Program-made: the position numbers and the translations under genes | Source: Actinomycetes bacterium | GTDB taxonomy: Bacteria > Actinomycetota > Actinomycetes > Mycobacteriales > Mycobacteriaceae | Assembly (NCBI GenBank): GCA_022601275.1 | Contig: JAHZIT010000158.1 | Location: forward strand, 1 to 48,191 | Direction of reading: 5' to 3' | DNA: 48,191 bases | In this document: in pieces, positions 26,467 to 35,270 of the stretch | How positions within the stretch are numbered: the first letter of the stretch is position 1 | How the letters are laid out: each line of letters starts with the position of its first letter | The notes under the pieces: model-generated | Told to the model about the DNA's origin: nothing | The model's database searches: none | Seen by the model: only the letters and a program-made list of their open reading frames with translations

Positions 26467-26517
26467 TCTGTTCGGCCCCGGCCGGTGCGCCTGCGCTGAA
26501 ATCGGACCATTACTTCC

Positions 26518-26523
26518 TAACAT
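26518..26523 (+). promoter_or_regulatory. Candidate -10 element of the PBP lipoprotein gene
   Basis: TAACAT lies eight bases before the ATG at 26532. The sequence CAGTCCCA between them has no SD, consistent with a leaderless or nearly leaderless message. Confidence 0.4.
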
Positions 26524-26531
26524 CAGTCCCA

Positions 26532-28340
26532 ATGGCAACATTGACCTCATTAGTAACACGCGCGGCGGGCCTCGCCACGGTAGCCGCGTTGGTCGTCCCG
26601 CTCGGCGCCTGCACGCCTCGACCCGACGGACCCGAATCCACGGCAGAGGAGTTCTTCGCCGCGCTGGCAGTCGGTGACACCACTGCGGCAGCCCAGCTCA
26701 GCGACCGCCCGGAAGCAGCGAGGGCGACGCTCAACAAGGTCTGGGCCGGCCTGCAGGCCACGGGTCTGGACGCGCAGATCCTGAGCGCCAAGTACGCCGA
26801 GGACACCGGAAGCGTCACCTACCGCTACACCTGGCACCTGCCAAAAGACCGCACCTGGACCTATGACGGACAGCTCAATATGGCTCGCGAAGAAGGTCAA
26901 TGGGGAGTTCGATGGAGCGCGACCGGAGTGCACCCGCGGCTGGGTGAGAACCAAACTCTGGCGCTGCGGGCCCACGAGCCGCTGCGGGCCTCGGTCAATG
27001 AACGTAGCGGCACCGATGTCCTGGTTCCCGGCTATCGCTACAACGTCGCGCTGGATGCCCGTGCGGCGGGTGCTGAGCTCATGTCCACCGCGCGGGTCGT
27101 CGCGGGAGCGCTACATCGGTTCGATGACACCCTGGATCCGCAGCGACTCGCCGAGCAGGCCAGCTCGACGACGAGCACGCTGAGCCTGATCACGCTGCGG
27201 CAGACCGACCACGACGCGGTCTCGGGCGCCATCGCGGCTCTACCAGGTGTGGTGATCACCCCACAGCCCGAAATTGTGCCTGCCGACGAGGATTTCGCGC
27301 CCGCGCTCGTCAACCAGATCAAGGATGCCGTCGCCGGCGATCTGGACGGCGCCCCCGGTTGGCGCGTTGTCACGGTAAATCAGAACGGGGTCGACGTCGA
27401 CGTCGTCAACGAGGTGCCCGCCCAGCCGGCGCCTTCGGTGTCGATCAGTCTGGATCGCGCGGTACAGGATGCCGCCCAGCATGCTGTTGACACCACCGAC
27501 AAGCAGGCCATGATCGTGGTCATCAAACCCTCGAACGGTGAGATTCTTGCTGTTGCCCAGAACGCATCAGCCGACCAAGAGGGGCCGATCGCGACCATGG
27601 GTCTGTATCCGCCCGGTTCGACGTTCAAGATCGTCACCGCCGGTGCTGCGATCGAGCGGGACATGGCCACGCCCAACACACTCTTGGGATGTCCGGGAAA
27701 GATGGACATCGGCCACCGCACCGTTCCGAACTACGGCGGTTTCGATCTCGGCACCGTGCCGATGTCGCGAGCGTTCGCCAGCTCGTGCAACACGACATTC
27801 GCCGAGCTGGCCAGCCGGATGCCCCCGCGCGGGCTCACCCAGGCTGCTGCGCAGTACGGCATCGGGCCGGACTACAACATCGAGGGCCTCGACACCATCA
27901 GCGGATCGGTGCCACCCACCGTCAATCTCACCGAGCGCACCGAGGACGGGTTCGGTCAAGGCAAGGTACTGGTCAGTCCTTTCGGGATGGCGCTGGCCGC
28001 GGCGACCGTCGCCGCAGGCCGCACGCCGGTTCCCAGCCTCATCGAGGGGCGGGAAACCGAGATCACCGGCGAAAGCAAGCCTGTCGCCGCCGACGTCGTG
28101 GACAGTCTGCGCCCGATGATGCGCCTGGTGGTCACCAACGGCACCGCCAAAGGGTTGGACGGCGCCGGCGACGTTCGCGGCAAGACCGGCGAAGCCGAGT
28201 TTGAGGGCGGATCGCACTCCTGGTTCACCGGCTACCGGGGCGATATGGCGTTTTCGGCGCTGATCGTCGGCGGCGGCAGTTCGGAGTACGCCGTGCGGAT
28301 GCTCAAAGGCATGCTCGACGAGTTGCCGGCGGGATACTAG
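26532..28340 (+). CDS. pbpLipo: Penicillin-binding lipoprotein (class B transpeptidase-like, PbpLipo)
   Basis: A 602-residue class B penicillin-binding lipoprotein equivalent to Rv2864c. The signal peptide ends in the lipobox VPLGAC with Cys27. An NTF2-like MecA-N-type domain follows (about residues 35-150), then the PBP dimerisation region and a transpeptidase domain (about 320-600). The three active-site motifs are intact: S363-x-x-K366 in PPGSTFK, S418-C-N420 in ASSCNTTF and K551-T-G in RGKTGEAE. It should therefore cross-link peptidoglycan by DD-transpeptidation and bind beta-lactams. It stands alone between the repeat array and a DUF1707 gene. A -10-like TAACAT lies eight bases before the ATG. 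Confidence 0.93.
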   Translation: MATLTSLVTRAAGLATVAALVVPLGACTPRPDGPESTAEEFFAALAVGDTTAAAQLSDRPEAARATLNKVWAGLQATGLDAQILSAKYAEDTGSVTYRYTWHLPKDRTWTYDGQLNMAREEGQWGVRWSATGVHPRLGENQTLALRAHEPLRASVNERSGTDVLVPGYRYNVALDARAAGAELMSTARVVAGALHRFDDTLDPQRLAEQASSTTSTLSLITLRQTDHDAVSGAIAALPGVVITPQPEIVPADEDFAPALVNQIKDAVAGDLDGAPGWRVVTVNQNGVDVDVVNEVPAQPAPSVSISLDRAVQDAAQHAVDTTDKQAMIVVIKPSNGEILAVAQNASADQEGPIATMGLYPPGSTFKIVTAGAAIERDMATPNTLLGCPGKMDIGHRTVPNYGGFDLGTVPMSRAFASSCNTTFAELASRMPPRGLTQAAAQYGIGPDYNIEGLDTISGSVPPTVNLTERTEDGFGQGKVLVSPFGMALAAATVAAGRTPVPSLIEGRETEITGESKPVAADVVDSLRPMMRLVVTNGTAKGLDGAGDVRGKTGEAEFEGGSHSWFTGYRGDMAFSALIVGGGSSEYAVRMLKGMLDELPAGY

Positions 28341-28394
28341 CCAGCGGTTGCCAGAATCACACCGACTCTGATGTGGTTACGCAGTTGGCGGCGG

Positions 28395-28400
28395 TACCGT
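28395..28400 (+). promoter_or_regulatory. Candidate -10 element of the DUF1707 gene
   Basis: TACCGT lies ten bases before the ATG at 28411, predicting a leader of only about four bases. No SD is visible. Confidence 0.35.
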
Positions 28401-28410
28401 GGAAGTCGTC

Positions 28411-29025
28411 ATGACCGAAATCAACCACCTGCCTGCCAGTATTCCCATCGACTCGGTCGAGATGCGGATTTCCGACGCCGATCGCAATGGAACGTTGCGC
28501 CGTCTGCATAATGCCGTCGCGCTCGGGCTAATCGACATCGACGAGTTCGAGGAGCGCTCGGCACTGGTTGCGAGGGCCCGATTGCGCTCGGACCTCGACA
28601 CACTGGTCGGCGACCTGCCCGGACCGGGCGCGATCGTCACTTCGGCGGCCGACCGCGTCGAGTTGCGGGGCGTGCTCGGGTCGCTGAAGCGCCAGGGCGA
28701 ATGGGTGGTTCCCAGCCGGCTGGCCCTGCACCGGCGCATGGGGTCGGTCGAGCTCGATCTCACCCGCGCGCGGTTCGCCGGACCGATCGTGGTCATCGAG
28801 CTGGACATGAAGTTCGGCGGCCTGGATCTACGGCTGCCCGCGGGTGCGAGTGCCTCTATCGACGACGTCGAGGTCAATGTGGGCAGTGCTCACGACCACC
28901 GCAGGGACGCCACCGCGGAAGGGAATCCGCACGTCATCCTCACCGGCAAGGTCATCTGCGGGTCGGTGGACATTCGCGGTCCTCGCAAGTCCTGGAGGTT
29001 CCCGCGGCCGCTTCGTAATACTTAG
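28411..29025 (+). CDS. DUF1707 domain protein with LiaF-like C-terminal domain
   Basis: A 204-residue protein. Residues about 13-65 (MRISDADRNGTLRRLHNAVA, then DEFEERSALVARA) are the DUF1707 SHOCT-like helical module common in actinobacteria. The C-terminal half (about 80-195) is a beta-rich, glycine-patterned domain (MGSVELDLTRARFAG, KFGGLDLRLPAGA) resembling the cell-wall-active-antibiotic-response (LiaF/DUF2154) fold. No transmembrane segment is visible, so it is probably cytoplasmic. Function unknown; proteins of this build occur near envelope-stress genes, and a PBP gene is upstream. ATG 28411 is preferred over the in-frame GTG at 28399 because the latter overlaps the presumed -10. Confidence 0.8.
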   Translation: MTEINHLPASIPIDSVEMRISDADRNGTLRRLHNAVALGLIDIDEFEERSALVARARLRSDLDTLVGDLPGPGAIVTSAADRVELRGVLGSLKRQGEWVVPSRLALHRRMGSVELDLTRARFAGPIVVIELDMKFGGLDLRLPAGASASIDDVEVNVGSAHDHRRDATAEGNPHVILTGKVICGSVDIRGPRKSWRFPRPLRNT

Positions 29026-29123
29026 CGATCCGCCGCGGGGCGGCCACCTGGGCGGCTCCACGCGACACGGTCTCCACGGTTGGTCGCCGTTCGGGGACGC
29101 CCGGAGCTGCTCTTTCGTGTCGG

Positions 29124-29129
29124 TAGCAT
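29124..29129 (+). promoter_or_regulatory. Candidate leaderless -10 element of mapB
   Basis: TAGCAT followed by six bases and the ATG at 29136. The predicted transcription start is the A of the start codon, and no SD is present. Confidence 0.5.
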
Positions 29130-29135
29130 TGCCTC

Positions 29136-29993
29136 ATGTCAGTAAGAACCATCCTTCGTCCGGGCGTGGTTTCACCGATGCGGACGGTACCCACGTCGAT
29201 CGCACGTCCTGAGTATGTGGGGCGGTCGAGCGTGCGCGAGGGCACCGAACCCTGGGTGCAGACCCCCGAGGTGATCGAGAAGATGCGGGTGGCCGGTCGG
29301 ATCGCCGCCGGTGCGCTCGCCGAGGCCGGCGAGGCCGTCAGGCCCGGGGTCACCACCGACGAACTCGACCGGGTGGCCCACGAATACATGATCGGCCACG
29401 GCGCGTATCCGTCCACTCTGGGCTACAAAGGTTTCCCCAAGTCCTGCTGCACCTCGCTGAATGAGATCATCTGTCACGGAATTCCGGACTCGACCGTGGT
29501 CCAGGACGGTGACATCGTCAACATCGACGTCACCGCCTACATCGACGGCGTGCACGGCGACACGAACGCGACGTTCCTGGCGGGCAACGTTTCCGAGGAC
29601 CACCGCCTGCTGGTCGAGCGCACCCACGAGGCCACCCGACGGGCGATCAAGGCGGTCAAGCCCGGTAGGGCGCTCTCGGTAGTCGGCCGTGTCATCGAGG
29701 CGTATGCAAATCGCTTCGGTTACAACGTGGTTCGCGACTTCACCGGTCACGGTATCGGCACCACCTTCCACAACGGGCTGGTGGTGCTGCACTACGACGA
29801 GCCGTCCGTTCAGACCGTCCTCGAACCCGGCATGACATTCACCATCGAACCGATGATCAACCTCGGCGCCCTGGACTACGAGATATGGGATGACGATTGG
29901 ACCGTGGCCACCAGGGACAAGAAGTGGACGGCGCAGTTCGAACACACGCTGGTGGTCACCGACATCGGTGTGGAGATCCTCACCCAGCTCTAA
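29136..29993 (+). CDS. map: Type I methionine aminopeptidase with N-terminal extension (MapB)
   Basis: Methionine aminopeptidase, 285 residues, which removes the initiator Met from nascent proteins. All five metal ligands are in place: D131 in VNIDVTAY, D142 in HGDTNATF, H205 in TGHGIGT, E238 in TIEPM and E269 in QFEHTL. About 40 extra N-terminal residues carry a proline-spaced stretch ([19 protein letters not shown]) like the SH3-ligand-type extension of M. tuberculosis MapB (MAP1c). That extension is thought to aid ribosome association. The length equals that of Rv2861c. The start at 29136 is supported by the leaderless -10 TAGCAT. A short gap leads to a lipoprotein gene. Confidence 0.95.
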   Translation: MSVRTILRPGVVSPMRTVPTSIARPEYVGRSSVREGTEPWVQTPEVIEKMRVAGRIAAGALAEAGEAVRPGVTTDELDRVAHEYMIGHGAYPSTLGYKGFPKSCCTSLNEIICHGIPDSTVVQDGDIVNIDVTAYIDGVHGDTNATFLAGNVSEDHRLLVERTHEATRRAIKAVKPGRALSVVGRVIEAYANRFGYNVVRDFTGHGIGTTFHNGLVVLHYDEPSVQTVLEPGMTFTIEPMINLGALDYEIWDDDWTVATRDKKWTAQFEHTLVVTDIGVEILTQL

Positions 29994-30007
29994 CGGCAGG
30001 TCATGGG

Positions 30008-30013
30008 TAACCT
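30008..30013 (+). promoter_or_regulatory. Candidate leaderless -10 element of the 30020 lipoprotein gene
   Basis: TAACCT followed by six bases and the ATG at 30020. The six bases GGAGAA look SD-like but are too close to act as one, so a leaderless start fits better. Confidence 0.45.
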
Positions 30014-30019
30014 GGAGAA

Positions 30020-30691
30020 ATGACCATTAGGCAGGTGGCGGGGACGGCTGTGGCGATACTCGTCACTGCCATGCTCGCCGGGTGTTCGCAGCTGGTGACC
30101 GGCAGCGCCCAGTGGCCCGGTGTCCGGCTTGAGCGTGCAGTGCTCAACGAGGGAGACTTCGCGCCCGGCGTGCGTTACCAACGCATCACCAAGGATCCCG
30201 GTGAGGCAGACGGTGCAGGCGGCCCGCCGCCGATGCTCTCGTCGCCGAGAGGTTGCACAGACGGGTTGACTCGCGATATCGCTTCCACCGCCGAGCGCGG
30301 AGCGGGCAGTGCTGCGGAGTACCTGGTGGCCTATGACGGCGCGCGGATAATCATTTCGGTGTTGACCTGGCCGCTGAATCTTGAGCGGTTGGCGGCAACC
30401 GCGGAGCGCTGCGCCGAGTACGAGACGTTTTTCGAACCGGCGGACAGGGGCATTCCGGTGACCACGACCCAGCTGGCGTCTCCGCGGGCGAATTCCTTGG
30501 TGTACCGGCAGACCATGCGGCTCGGTGCCGCCGAAAGCAGCGTCTACTTCTCTTTCGAGAACGTGGGATCTATGGCGGTTTTCGCTATCGCATTCCCCAC
30601 GCCGGATCCGTCAATACTCGTCAAAGGCACTCTGCCGCAGACGTTCTTGGAAATCACCGGGAAGCAGGCCGCACGTGCGGAAGCGGTTTGA
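30020..30691 (+). CDS. Putative lipoprotein of unknown function
   Basis: A 223-residue predicted lipoprotein. The signal sequence (VAGTAVAILVTAMLAGC) ends in a good lipobox LAGC with acylated Cys22. The mature part has one Cys pair candidate (RGCTDG and AERCAEY), which may form a disulphide. It alternates beta-strand-like and helical stretches, with no recognised catalytic motif. The fold could be like the extracellular sensor-type domains of mycobacterial lipoproteins (PknH-sensor/DUF5642 type), but this is only a guess. It lies 26 bases after mapB with its own candidate promoter. Start ATG 30020 is the only start that keeps the full signal peptide. Confidence 0.75.
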   Translation: MTIRQVAGTAVAILVTAMLAGCSQLVTGSAQWPGVRLERAVLNEGDFAPGVRYQRITKDPGEADGAGGPPPMLSSPRGCTDGLTRDIASTAERGAGSAAEYLVAYDGARIIISVLTWPLNLERLAATAERCAEYETFFEPADRGIPVTTTQLASPRANSLVYRQTMRLGAAESSVYFSFENVGSMAVFAIAFPTPDPSILVKGTLPQTFLEITGKQAARAEAV

Positions 30692-30740
30692 GCACCTGTG
30701 CCGCGCGTTGAAACCTACCCGGCGGGACGGCTGCTGCCTG

Positions 30741-30746
30741 TAGCGT
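30741..30746 (+). promoter_or_regulatory. Candidate leaderless -10 element of the 30753 gene
   Basis: TAGCGT followed by six bases and the GTG at 30753, matching the geometry at 8770 and 29124. No SD is present. Confidence 0.45.
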
Positions 30747-30752
30747 GACGCC

Positions 30753-31325
30753 GTGCCCGCTGTGCCGTCCGCCACCATGATCGTCGATGGTTTCGCGGTG
30801 CCGGTCGAGGTGGCCGGCCCCGACGAGGTGCCCGTCGTGGTCCTGCTCTGCGCAGCCAACCAGGGCGCTGGCGCGTACTTGGCGTTATGCGAGCGGCTGC
30901 ACACCGCTTCGCTGAAGACCGTTGTCATCGGTTCGGATCCGCGGTTGACGCCCAAGGCCGTCATCGGGATTCTCGATGAGCTGGGTGTCCGCTGGGCGTT
31001 GGTGGTCGGCGATCGGCAGGGCGCTGAATTGGCATGGGAACTGGCTGCGACTCGGCTCGACCGGTTCACCGGGCTGGTGGTAGTCGATCGCGGCCATCCG
31101 CGGGTGGCCGATCGTGCCGGGGTGATCGTCGACGAACGCTGCCCGCCGGTCGAACTGAACACCACGGCGCTCGTCAGCACCAGCGCCGCGCGAACGTTGG
31201 CCAAAGCCAGCCAGCAATTCGTCTATGGGGACTACCGGGTCGTCGAGTTGCTCGGCAGACGCAACTCCGCCGATTCGACAGCACAGCTGGCCGCCGAGAT
31301 CGTGATGCGCACCAGCACCTGGTAA
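30753..31325 (+). CDS. Degenerate alpha/beta-hydrolase-like protein
   Basis: A 190-residue protein with an alpha/beta-hydrolase-like order: an early strand VPVVVLLCAANQGAG, then LHTASLKTVVIGSD, the elbow VVGDRQGAELAWELA and the following strand FTGLVVVDRG. The nucleophile-elbow consensus GxSxG reads G-D-R-Q-G, with Arg in place of Ser/Asp/Cys. The lid and the usual C-terminal Asp-His part are shortened. It is therefore probably not a hydrolase, and may bind a ligand or partner. GTG 30753 is the start, with a six-base gap from a -10-like TAGCGT. It is convergent with the NAGGN-type synthetase gene, with 21 bases between stops. Confidence 0.7.
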   Translation: MPAVPSATMIVDGFAVPVEVAGPDEVPVVVLLCAANQGAGAYLALCERLHTASLKTVVIGSDPRLTPKAVIGILDELGVRWALVVGDRQGAELAWELAATRLDRFTGLVVVDRGHPRVADRAGVIVDERCPPVELNTTALVSTSAARTLAKASQQFVYGDYRVVELLGRRNSADSTAQLAAEIVMRTSTW

Positions 31326-31346
31326 CCGCTATGGCATGGCTGAATC

Positions 31347-33185
31347 TCAGGACGCTTCGGTGCCTGAGGACGCTTCGGACTCTGCCGTCACCTGCTCTGA
31401 CTTCGTGTCCTCGACCTCGTCCGGCGTCCAGGGTTGGGGCAGACTGGGCCGGCCGGGGAACAGGAAATCCACGAAAGCTTTCGCAGTGGGCTGTGGCTCG
31501 TGGTTGGCCAGTCCGGGGCGTTCGTTGGCTTCGATGAACGCGTAATCGGTCCGAGTGACATCTGGGACGAGCAGGTCGACCCCGGTCACGGGGATACCGA
31601 TGGCCTCTGCGGCGGCGATCGCCACCGACCGCAATTCCGGATGCACGCTGGAGGTGACGTCGTGGATGGTCCCACCCTGGTGCAGGTTGGCCGTGCGACG
31701 AACCCTGAGCCGGCATCCTTCAGGTAGGACCTGGTCGAACGACCAGCCCGCCTCTTTCACGGTCTGCTCGGTGACGGCATCGATCGGAATCTGGGACTCA
31801 CCGCCGGTGGCGGCCGCACGCCGTCGGCTCTGTGCCTCGATCAGCTCGCGGACGGTGTGTCGGCCGGTACCGGTGACCTCGGCGGGCCTGCGCAGCGCCG
31901 CGGCGACCACTCTGCCGCTGATCACCACCAGCCGCAGATCGTCGCCTTCGGCGCGTTGCTCGATCAGGACCTCGGGGTGCTGTTCGCGGGCCCGGGCCAG
32001 CGCGGCGTCGAGTTCGGCGTGTTCACGGACCCCCACCGTGATTCCCTTGCCCTGTTCGCCGCGGGTGGGCTTGACGACGACATCGCCGACCTTGGTGAGA
32101 AACTCGTGGTCGGCGTCGTCGAACGTGGCCAGCCGGCCCTTCGGCACGATGATGCCGGATTCGGAGACGATGCGCCGGGTCAGTCGCTTGTCGTCGCAGC
32201 GGCTCATGGCCACCGCGGAGGTGTACTCGGACAACGCTTCCCGGGTGACGACGCTGCGCCCTCCGTGCGAGAGGCGCATCTCGCCGGACTCTGCGTCGAG
32301 CACCTCTACCCAGAGCCCACGACGCAGGGCCTCGTTGGCGATGATCCGCGCGTACGGATTGAGGTCGTCGACGGTCTCCGGCGGATGGGTGAACAGCGGT
32401 TCATTGATGGCGTTCTTCCGCTTGACCGCCATCACCGGTACCCGGGTGAACCCGAGCTTCTCGTACAGCGCGATCGCGGCGGCGTTGTCGTGTGCCACCG
32501 AGAGATCCATGTACGCGCGGTTGCGGTCGCGATAGATCGCGCTGAGGGTGTGGGTCAGAGCGGCGCCCACGCCGGGAAGGGTCGCGGCCGGGTCCACGGC
32601 CAGTGTCCACAGGCTCGAGCCGTTCTCGGGGTCGCAGAACAGGGCCTGGTGATCCACGCCGGTCACGGTGCCCAGCACGGCGCCGTCATCGTCGCGCACC
32701 GCGATGAGGTAGGTGACGGACTCCTGGTGGCAGTGGTTGTCCCAGATGGCGTCTATGGGCGCGGGCACCATGCCGCAGCGAACGTACACACGGTTCATCT
32801 CGTCAGCGTCTGAACGGCTGTTCAGCGTGCGAACACTGAAGCCGGCCGACGCGGTCCTGATGTCCTCGCTGTCGGCGAACCTCAGCCGGTAGGTGTGGCT
32901 TGGGTCGATGAACAACTCAGCGGGTGCCTTCGCGACCAGGACATGGGGTTCCCGCGCGTAGATGCAGATGTCGCGGCGACCCTGCCCCTCCTGGCGCAGC
33001 ACCTCTGCCAGCTTCGTCGGGTTGGCGAACGTTTGGCCGAAAATTAGCCGGCCCCAACCGAGTTCGAGTGCAACGTCTCGGGCCATCGCATCAACCATGT
33101 TCGGCGGTGATGCGTCATGCAGGGCCAGCGTGATGCCCTCGGGATGGTCTTGATCGGCCTCCGGCTGAGAGGCGTCCTCGGTCAC
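31347..33185 (-). CDS. ngg: N-acetylglutaminylglutamine synthetase-like protein (GNAT plus ATP-grasp)
   Basis: About 612 residues. The N-terminal half has a GNAT acetyltransferase region (TVTGVDHQALFCDPENG, VDPAATLPGVGAALTHTL, HDNAAAIALYEKLGF). The C-terminal half is an ATP-grasp ligase (VVVKPTRGEQGKGITVGVRE, VLIEQRAEGDDLRLVVISGR, FIEANERPGLANHEP) like cyanophycin synthetase. This pairing is typical of the enzyme that acetylates and joins glutamine units for the osmolyte N-acetylglutaminylglutamine amide (NAGGN). The asparagine-synthetase-like amidotransferase directly upstream is the known partner. Start: GTG 33185 has GGGAG seven bases upstream; ATG 33275, which would overlap the upstream gene by 17 bases, is an alternative. 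A Ser/Glu-rich tail ends the protein. Substrate is inferred from family knowledge. Confidence 0.8.
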   Translation of the reverse strand: MTEDASQPEADQDHPEGITLALHDASPPNMVDAMARDVALELGWGRLIFGQTFANPTKLAEVLRQEGQGRRDICIYAREPHVLVAKAPAELFIDPSHTYRLRFADSEDIRTASAGFSVRTLNSRSDADEMNRVYVRCGMVPAPIDAIWDNHCHQESVTYLIAVRDDDGAVLGTVTGVDHQALFCDPENGSSLWTLAVDPAATLPGVGAALTHTLSAIYRDRNRAYMDLSVAHDNAAAIALYEKLGFTRVPVMAVKRKNAINEPLFTHPPETVDDLNPYARIIANEALRRGLWVEVLDAESGEMRLSHGGRSVVTREALSEYTSAVAMSRCDDKRLTRRIVSESGIIVPKGRLATFDDADHEFLTKVGDVVVKPTRGEQGKGITVGVREHAELDAALARAREQHPEVLIEQRAEGDDLRLVVISGRVVAAALRRPAEVTGTGRHTVRELIEAQSRRRAAATGGESQIPIDAVTEQTVKEAGWSFDQVLPEGCRLRVRRTANLHQGGTIHDVTSSVHPELRSVAIAAAEAIGIPVTGVDLLVPDVTRTDYAFIEANERPGLANHEPQPTAKAFVDFLFPGRPSLPQPWTPDEVEDTKSEQVTAESEASSGTEAS

Positions 33186-33258
33186 GTCTTGACTCCCGCT
33201 CGTTCCGATACCCACACCGACCTCGTGGCGACCCCCATTCGCGGGCGTGCTGGAGTGC

Positions 33259-35079
33259 TCATGCGGCGGGTCCATTGACACCGTGTCGTTGTAGCCACAA
33301 CTCGAGCAGCGCGATCTGCCACAGCTCATTGCCCCGCAGCGGTGTGAGCTTGCCGTTGGGGTCGCTGAGGAGTCGCTCCACGGCTTCCGGCCGGAACAGC
33401 CCTCGCTCCTTGGCCTCGGGCGCGTACAACGCGTCGCGAACCAGATCGAGGTAAGGGCCTTCGAGATGGGTGAGCGCGGGCACCGGGAAGTAGCCCTTGG
33501 GCCGGTCGATCACCTCGGCGGGGATCACCTGGCGCGCAGCCTGCTTGAGCACTCCTTTGCCGTCGTGGGCGATCTTGTATTGCGGTGGACAGGTTGCGGC
33601 GAGTTCCACGAGTTCGTGGTCGAGGAACGGCACCCGGCCTTCCAGCCCCCATGCCATGGTCATGTTGTCGACCCGCTTGACCGGGTCGTCGACCAACATC
33701 ACCGTGCTGTCCAGGCGCAGCGCCCGGTCGACGCCGGTTTGCGCACCCGCTCGGGCGAAGTGTTCTGTGACGAAGAGCTCACTGGGATCATCCGGGGTCG
33801 CGACCGCTGGGGACACCAGCGAGGCGTAGCCGGATTGGTCCCTATCGAAGAACGCTCCCCGGTAGCTGGCCACCGAACCTTCCAATGAGGCCGCGGCCGG
33901 TTCGCCCATCGGTGGGTACCAGTGATAGCCGGCGAATACCTCGTCGGCGCCCTGTCCGGACTGCACGACCTTGACGTGCTTGGAAACCTCCTGGCTGAGC
34001 AGGTAGAACGCGACGCAGTCGTGGCTGACCATCGGCTCGCTCATGGCGGCGATCGCGCCGTCGAGCGCGGGCAGCATGCGTTCGGTACCGATCCGGATCT
34101 GGTGGTGATCGGTGGCGAATCTCTTGGCGATGACGTCCGAATACCGGAACTCGTCACCTTCGACGCCGCCGACCGACTCGAAGCCGATCGAGAACGTCTT
34201 CAAGTCGTGCTGGCCGGCCTCGGCGAGCAATCCGACGATCAGGCTGGAGTCAACGCCGCCCGACAGCAGACAACCGACCGGCACGTCGGCCACCAGCCGT
34301 CGCTTGACCGCGAGTCGCAGGGATTCGAGAACCGCGTCCTCCCAGTCCCTTTCGGACCATGAGGAACGTTCGTCGATGCGGGTGAAGTCCGGCTCCCAGT
34401 ACGTGGTGATGGAAGGCTTCTGGTAACCGCCCCGACCGTCGGGCTCGATCGCAACGAGCGACGCGGGCGGCACCTTGCTGACCCCGCGCAGAATCGTGTG
34501 CGGTGGCGGCACGACCGAGTGGAACGTCAAGTAGTGGTGCAGAGCCACCTGATCGATTCGGGTGTCGACGCCACCGCCGGCCAGCAATGCGGGCAGCGAG
34601 GATGCAAATCGGAAGCGGTGCGCGTCCTCGGTGATGTACAGCGGTTTGATGCCGAGCCGGTCGCGGCCCAGCAGCACCCGCCCACTGTCGCGCTCGACGA
34701 TGGCGAAGGCGAACATGCCCTGAAGGTGGTCGACGAAACGGTCACCCCAGTGGTGGTAGCCCTTGAGCAACACCTCGGTATCGCTGTGCGAGAAGAAGTG
34801 GTAGCCGTGCCCGCAGAGCTCGTCGCGCAGCTGCTCGTAGTTATAGATGCAGCCGTTCCAGGCCATCGACAACCCGAGTTCGGAGTCGACCATCGGCTGC
34901 CCGCCAGCTTCGGAGAGGTCGATGATCCGCAGACGACGATGCCCGAGCGCTACGCTGCCCTGGGACCACACGCCGGCGGCATCGGGCCCTCGGGGAGCCA
35001 TGACCTCTGCCATCGACGCGACGGCACTGATATCTGGGGTTCTTCCGTCGAGGCGGACCTCGCCGGTGGCTCCACACAC
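33259..35079 (-). CDS. asnO: N-acetylglutaminylglutamine amidotransferase-like (AsnB-type)
   Basis: About 606 residues with a class II glutaminase domain followed by an asparagine-synthetase ATP domain. The start GTG at 35079 is followed at once by TGT, so after Met removal Cys becomes the N-terminal nucleophile (MCGATGEVRLDGR). Family motifs are RGPDAAGVW, GHRRLRIIDLS, NGCIYNYEQL, SDTEVLLKGY and GMFAFAI. The pyrophosphatase loop is SGGVDSSLIVG. The C-terminal VPFLDHELVELA is typical of AsnB proteins. Next to a GNAT/ATP-grasp synthetase, it best fits the enzyme that amidates the NAGGN dipeptide rather than general AsnB. A TAGGGT hexamer seven bases before the GTG supports a leaderless start. 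The third gene often found in such loci, an M42 peptidase, is not in the window. Confidence 0.82.
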   Translation of the reverse strand: MCGATGEVRLDGRTPDISAVASMAEVMAPRGPDAAGVWSQGSVALGHRRLRIIDLSEAGGQPMVDSELGLSMAWNGCIYNYEQLRDELCGHGYHFFSHSDTEVLLKGYHHWGDRFVDHLQGMFAFAIVERDSGRVLLGRDRLGIKPLYITEDAHRFRFASSLPALLAGGGVDTRIDQVALHHYLTFHSVVPPPHTILRGVSKVPPASLVAIEPDGRGGYQKPSITTYWEPDFTRIDERSSWSERDWEDAVLESLRLAVKRRLVADVPVGCLLSGGVDSSLIVGLLAEAGQHDLKTFSIGFESVGGVEGDEFRYSDVIAKRFATDHHQIRIGTERMLPALDGAIAAMSEPMVSHDCVAFYLLSQEVSKHVKVVQSGQGADEVFAGYHWYPPMGEPAAASLEGSVASYRGAFFDRDQSGYASLVSPAVATPDDPSELFVTEHFARAGAQTGVDRALRLDSTVMLVDDPVKRVDNMTMAWGLEGRVPFLDHELVELAATCPPQYKIAHDGKGVLKQAARQVIPAEVIDRPKGYFPVPALTHLEGPYLDLVRDALYAPEAKERGLFRPEAVERLLSDPNGKLTPLRGNELWQIALLELWLQRHGVNGPAA

Positions 35080-35086
35080 GTGTTCG

Positions 35087-35092
35087 ACCCTA
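35087..35092 (-). promoter_or_regulatory. Candidate leaderless -10 element of the AsnB-type gene
   Basis: On the minus strand TAGGGT is followed by seven bases and the GTG at 35079. This supports choosing the GTG-TGT start that exposes the catalytic Cys. The divergent region 35080-35270 has no gene; the purine-rich RBS of glnA4 is at its right end. Confidence 0.45.
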
Positions 35093-35270
35093 CTCCAATG
35101 TTGGCGGTTCCTCGCGCCAGCTAATGGCCGGACGGGGTCTGCCAACCGGTTGTCCAAAGGGGAACAGTTCGCCTATTGGTCTGGTGTCCCACCTCTGATC
35201 ATGGCAGTTTGTGGAGACGTAGGGGGTAGGTCCGCCGGAGGGCGCTCCGTGCACGGAGGGGAGAGCAAAG

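Noticed and set aside
31555..32535. 326-codon plus-strand frame opposite the ATP-grasp synthetase
   Set aside because: Ser/Arg-rich composition typical of an antisense frame; the minus-strand gene has clear GNAT and ATP-grasp motifs.
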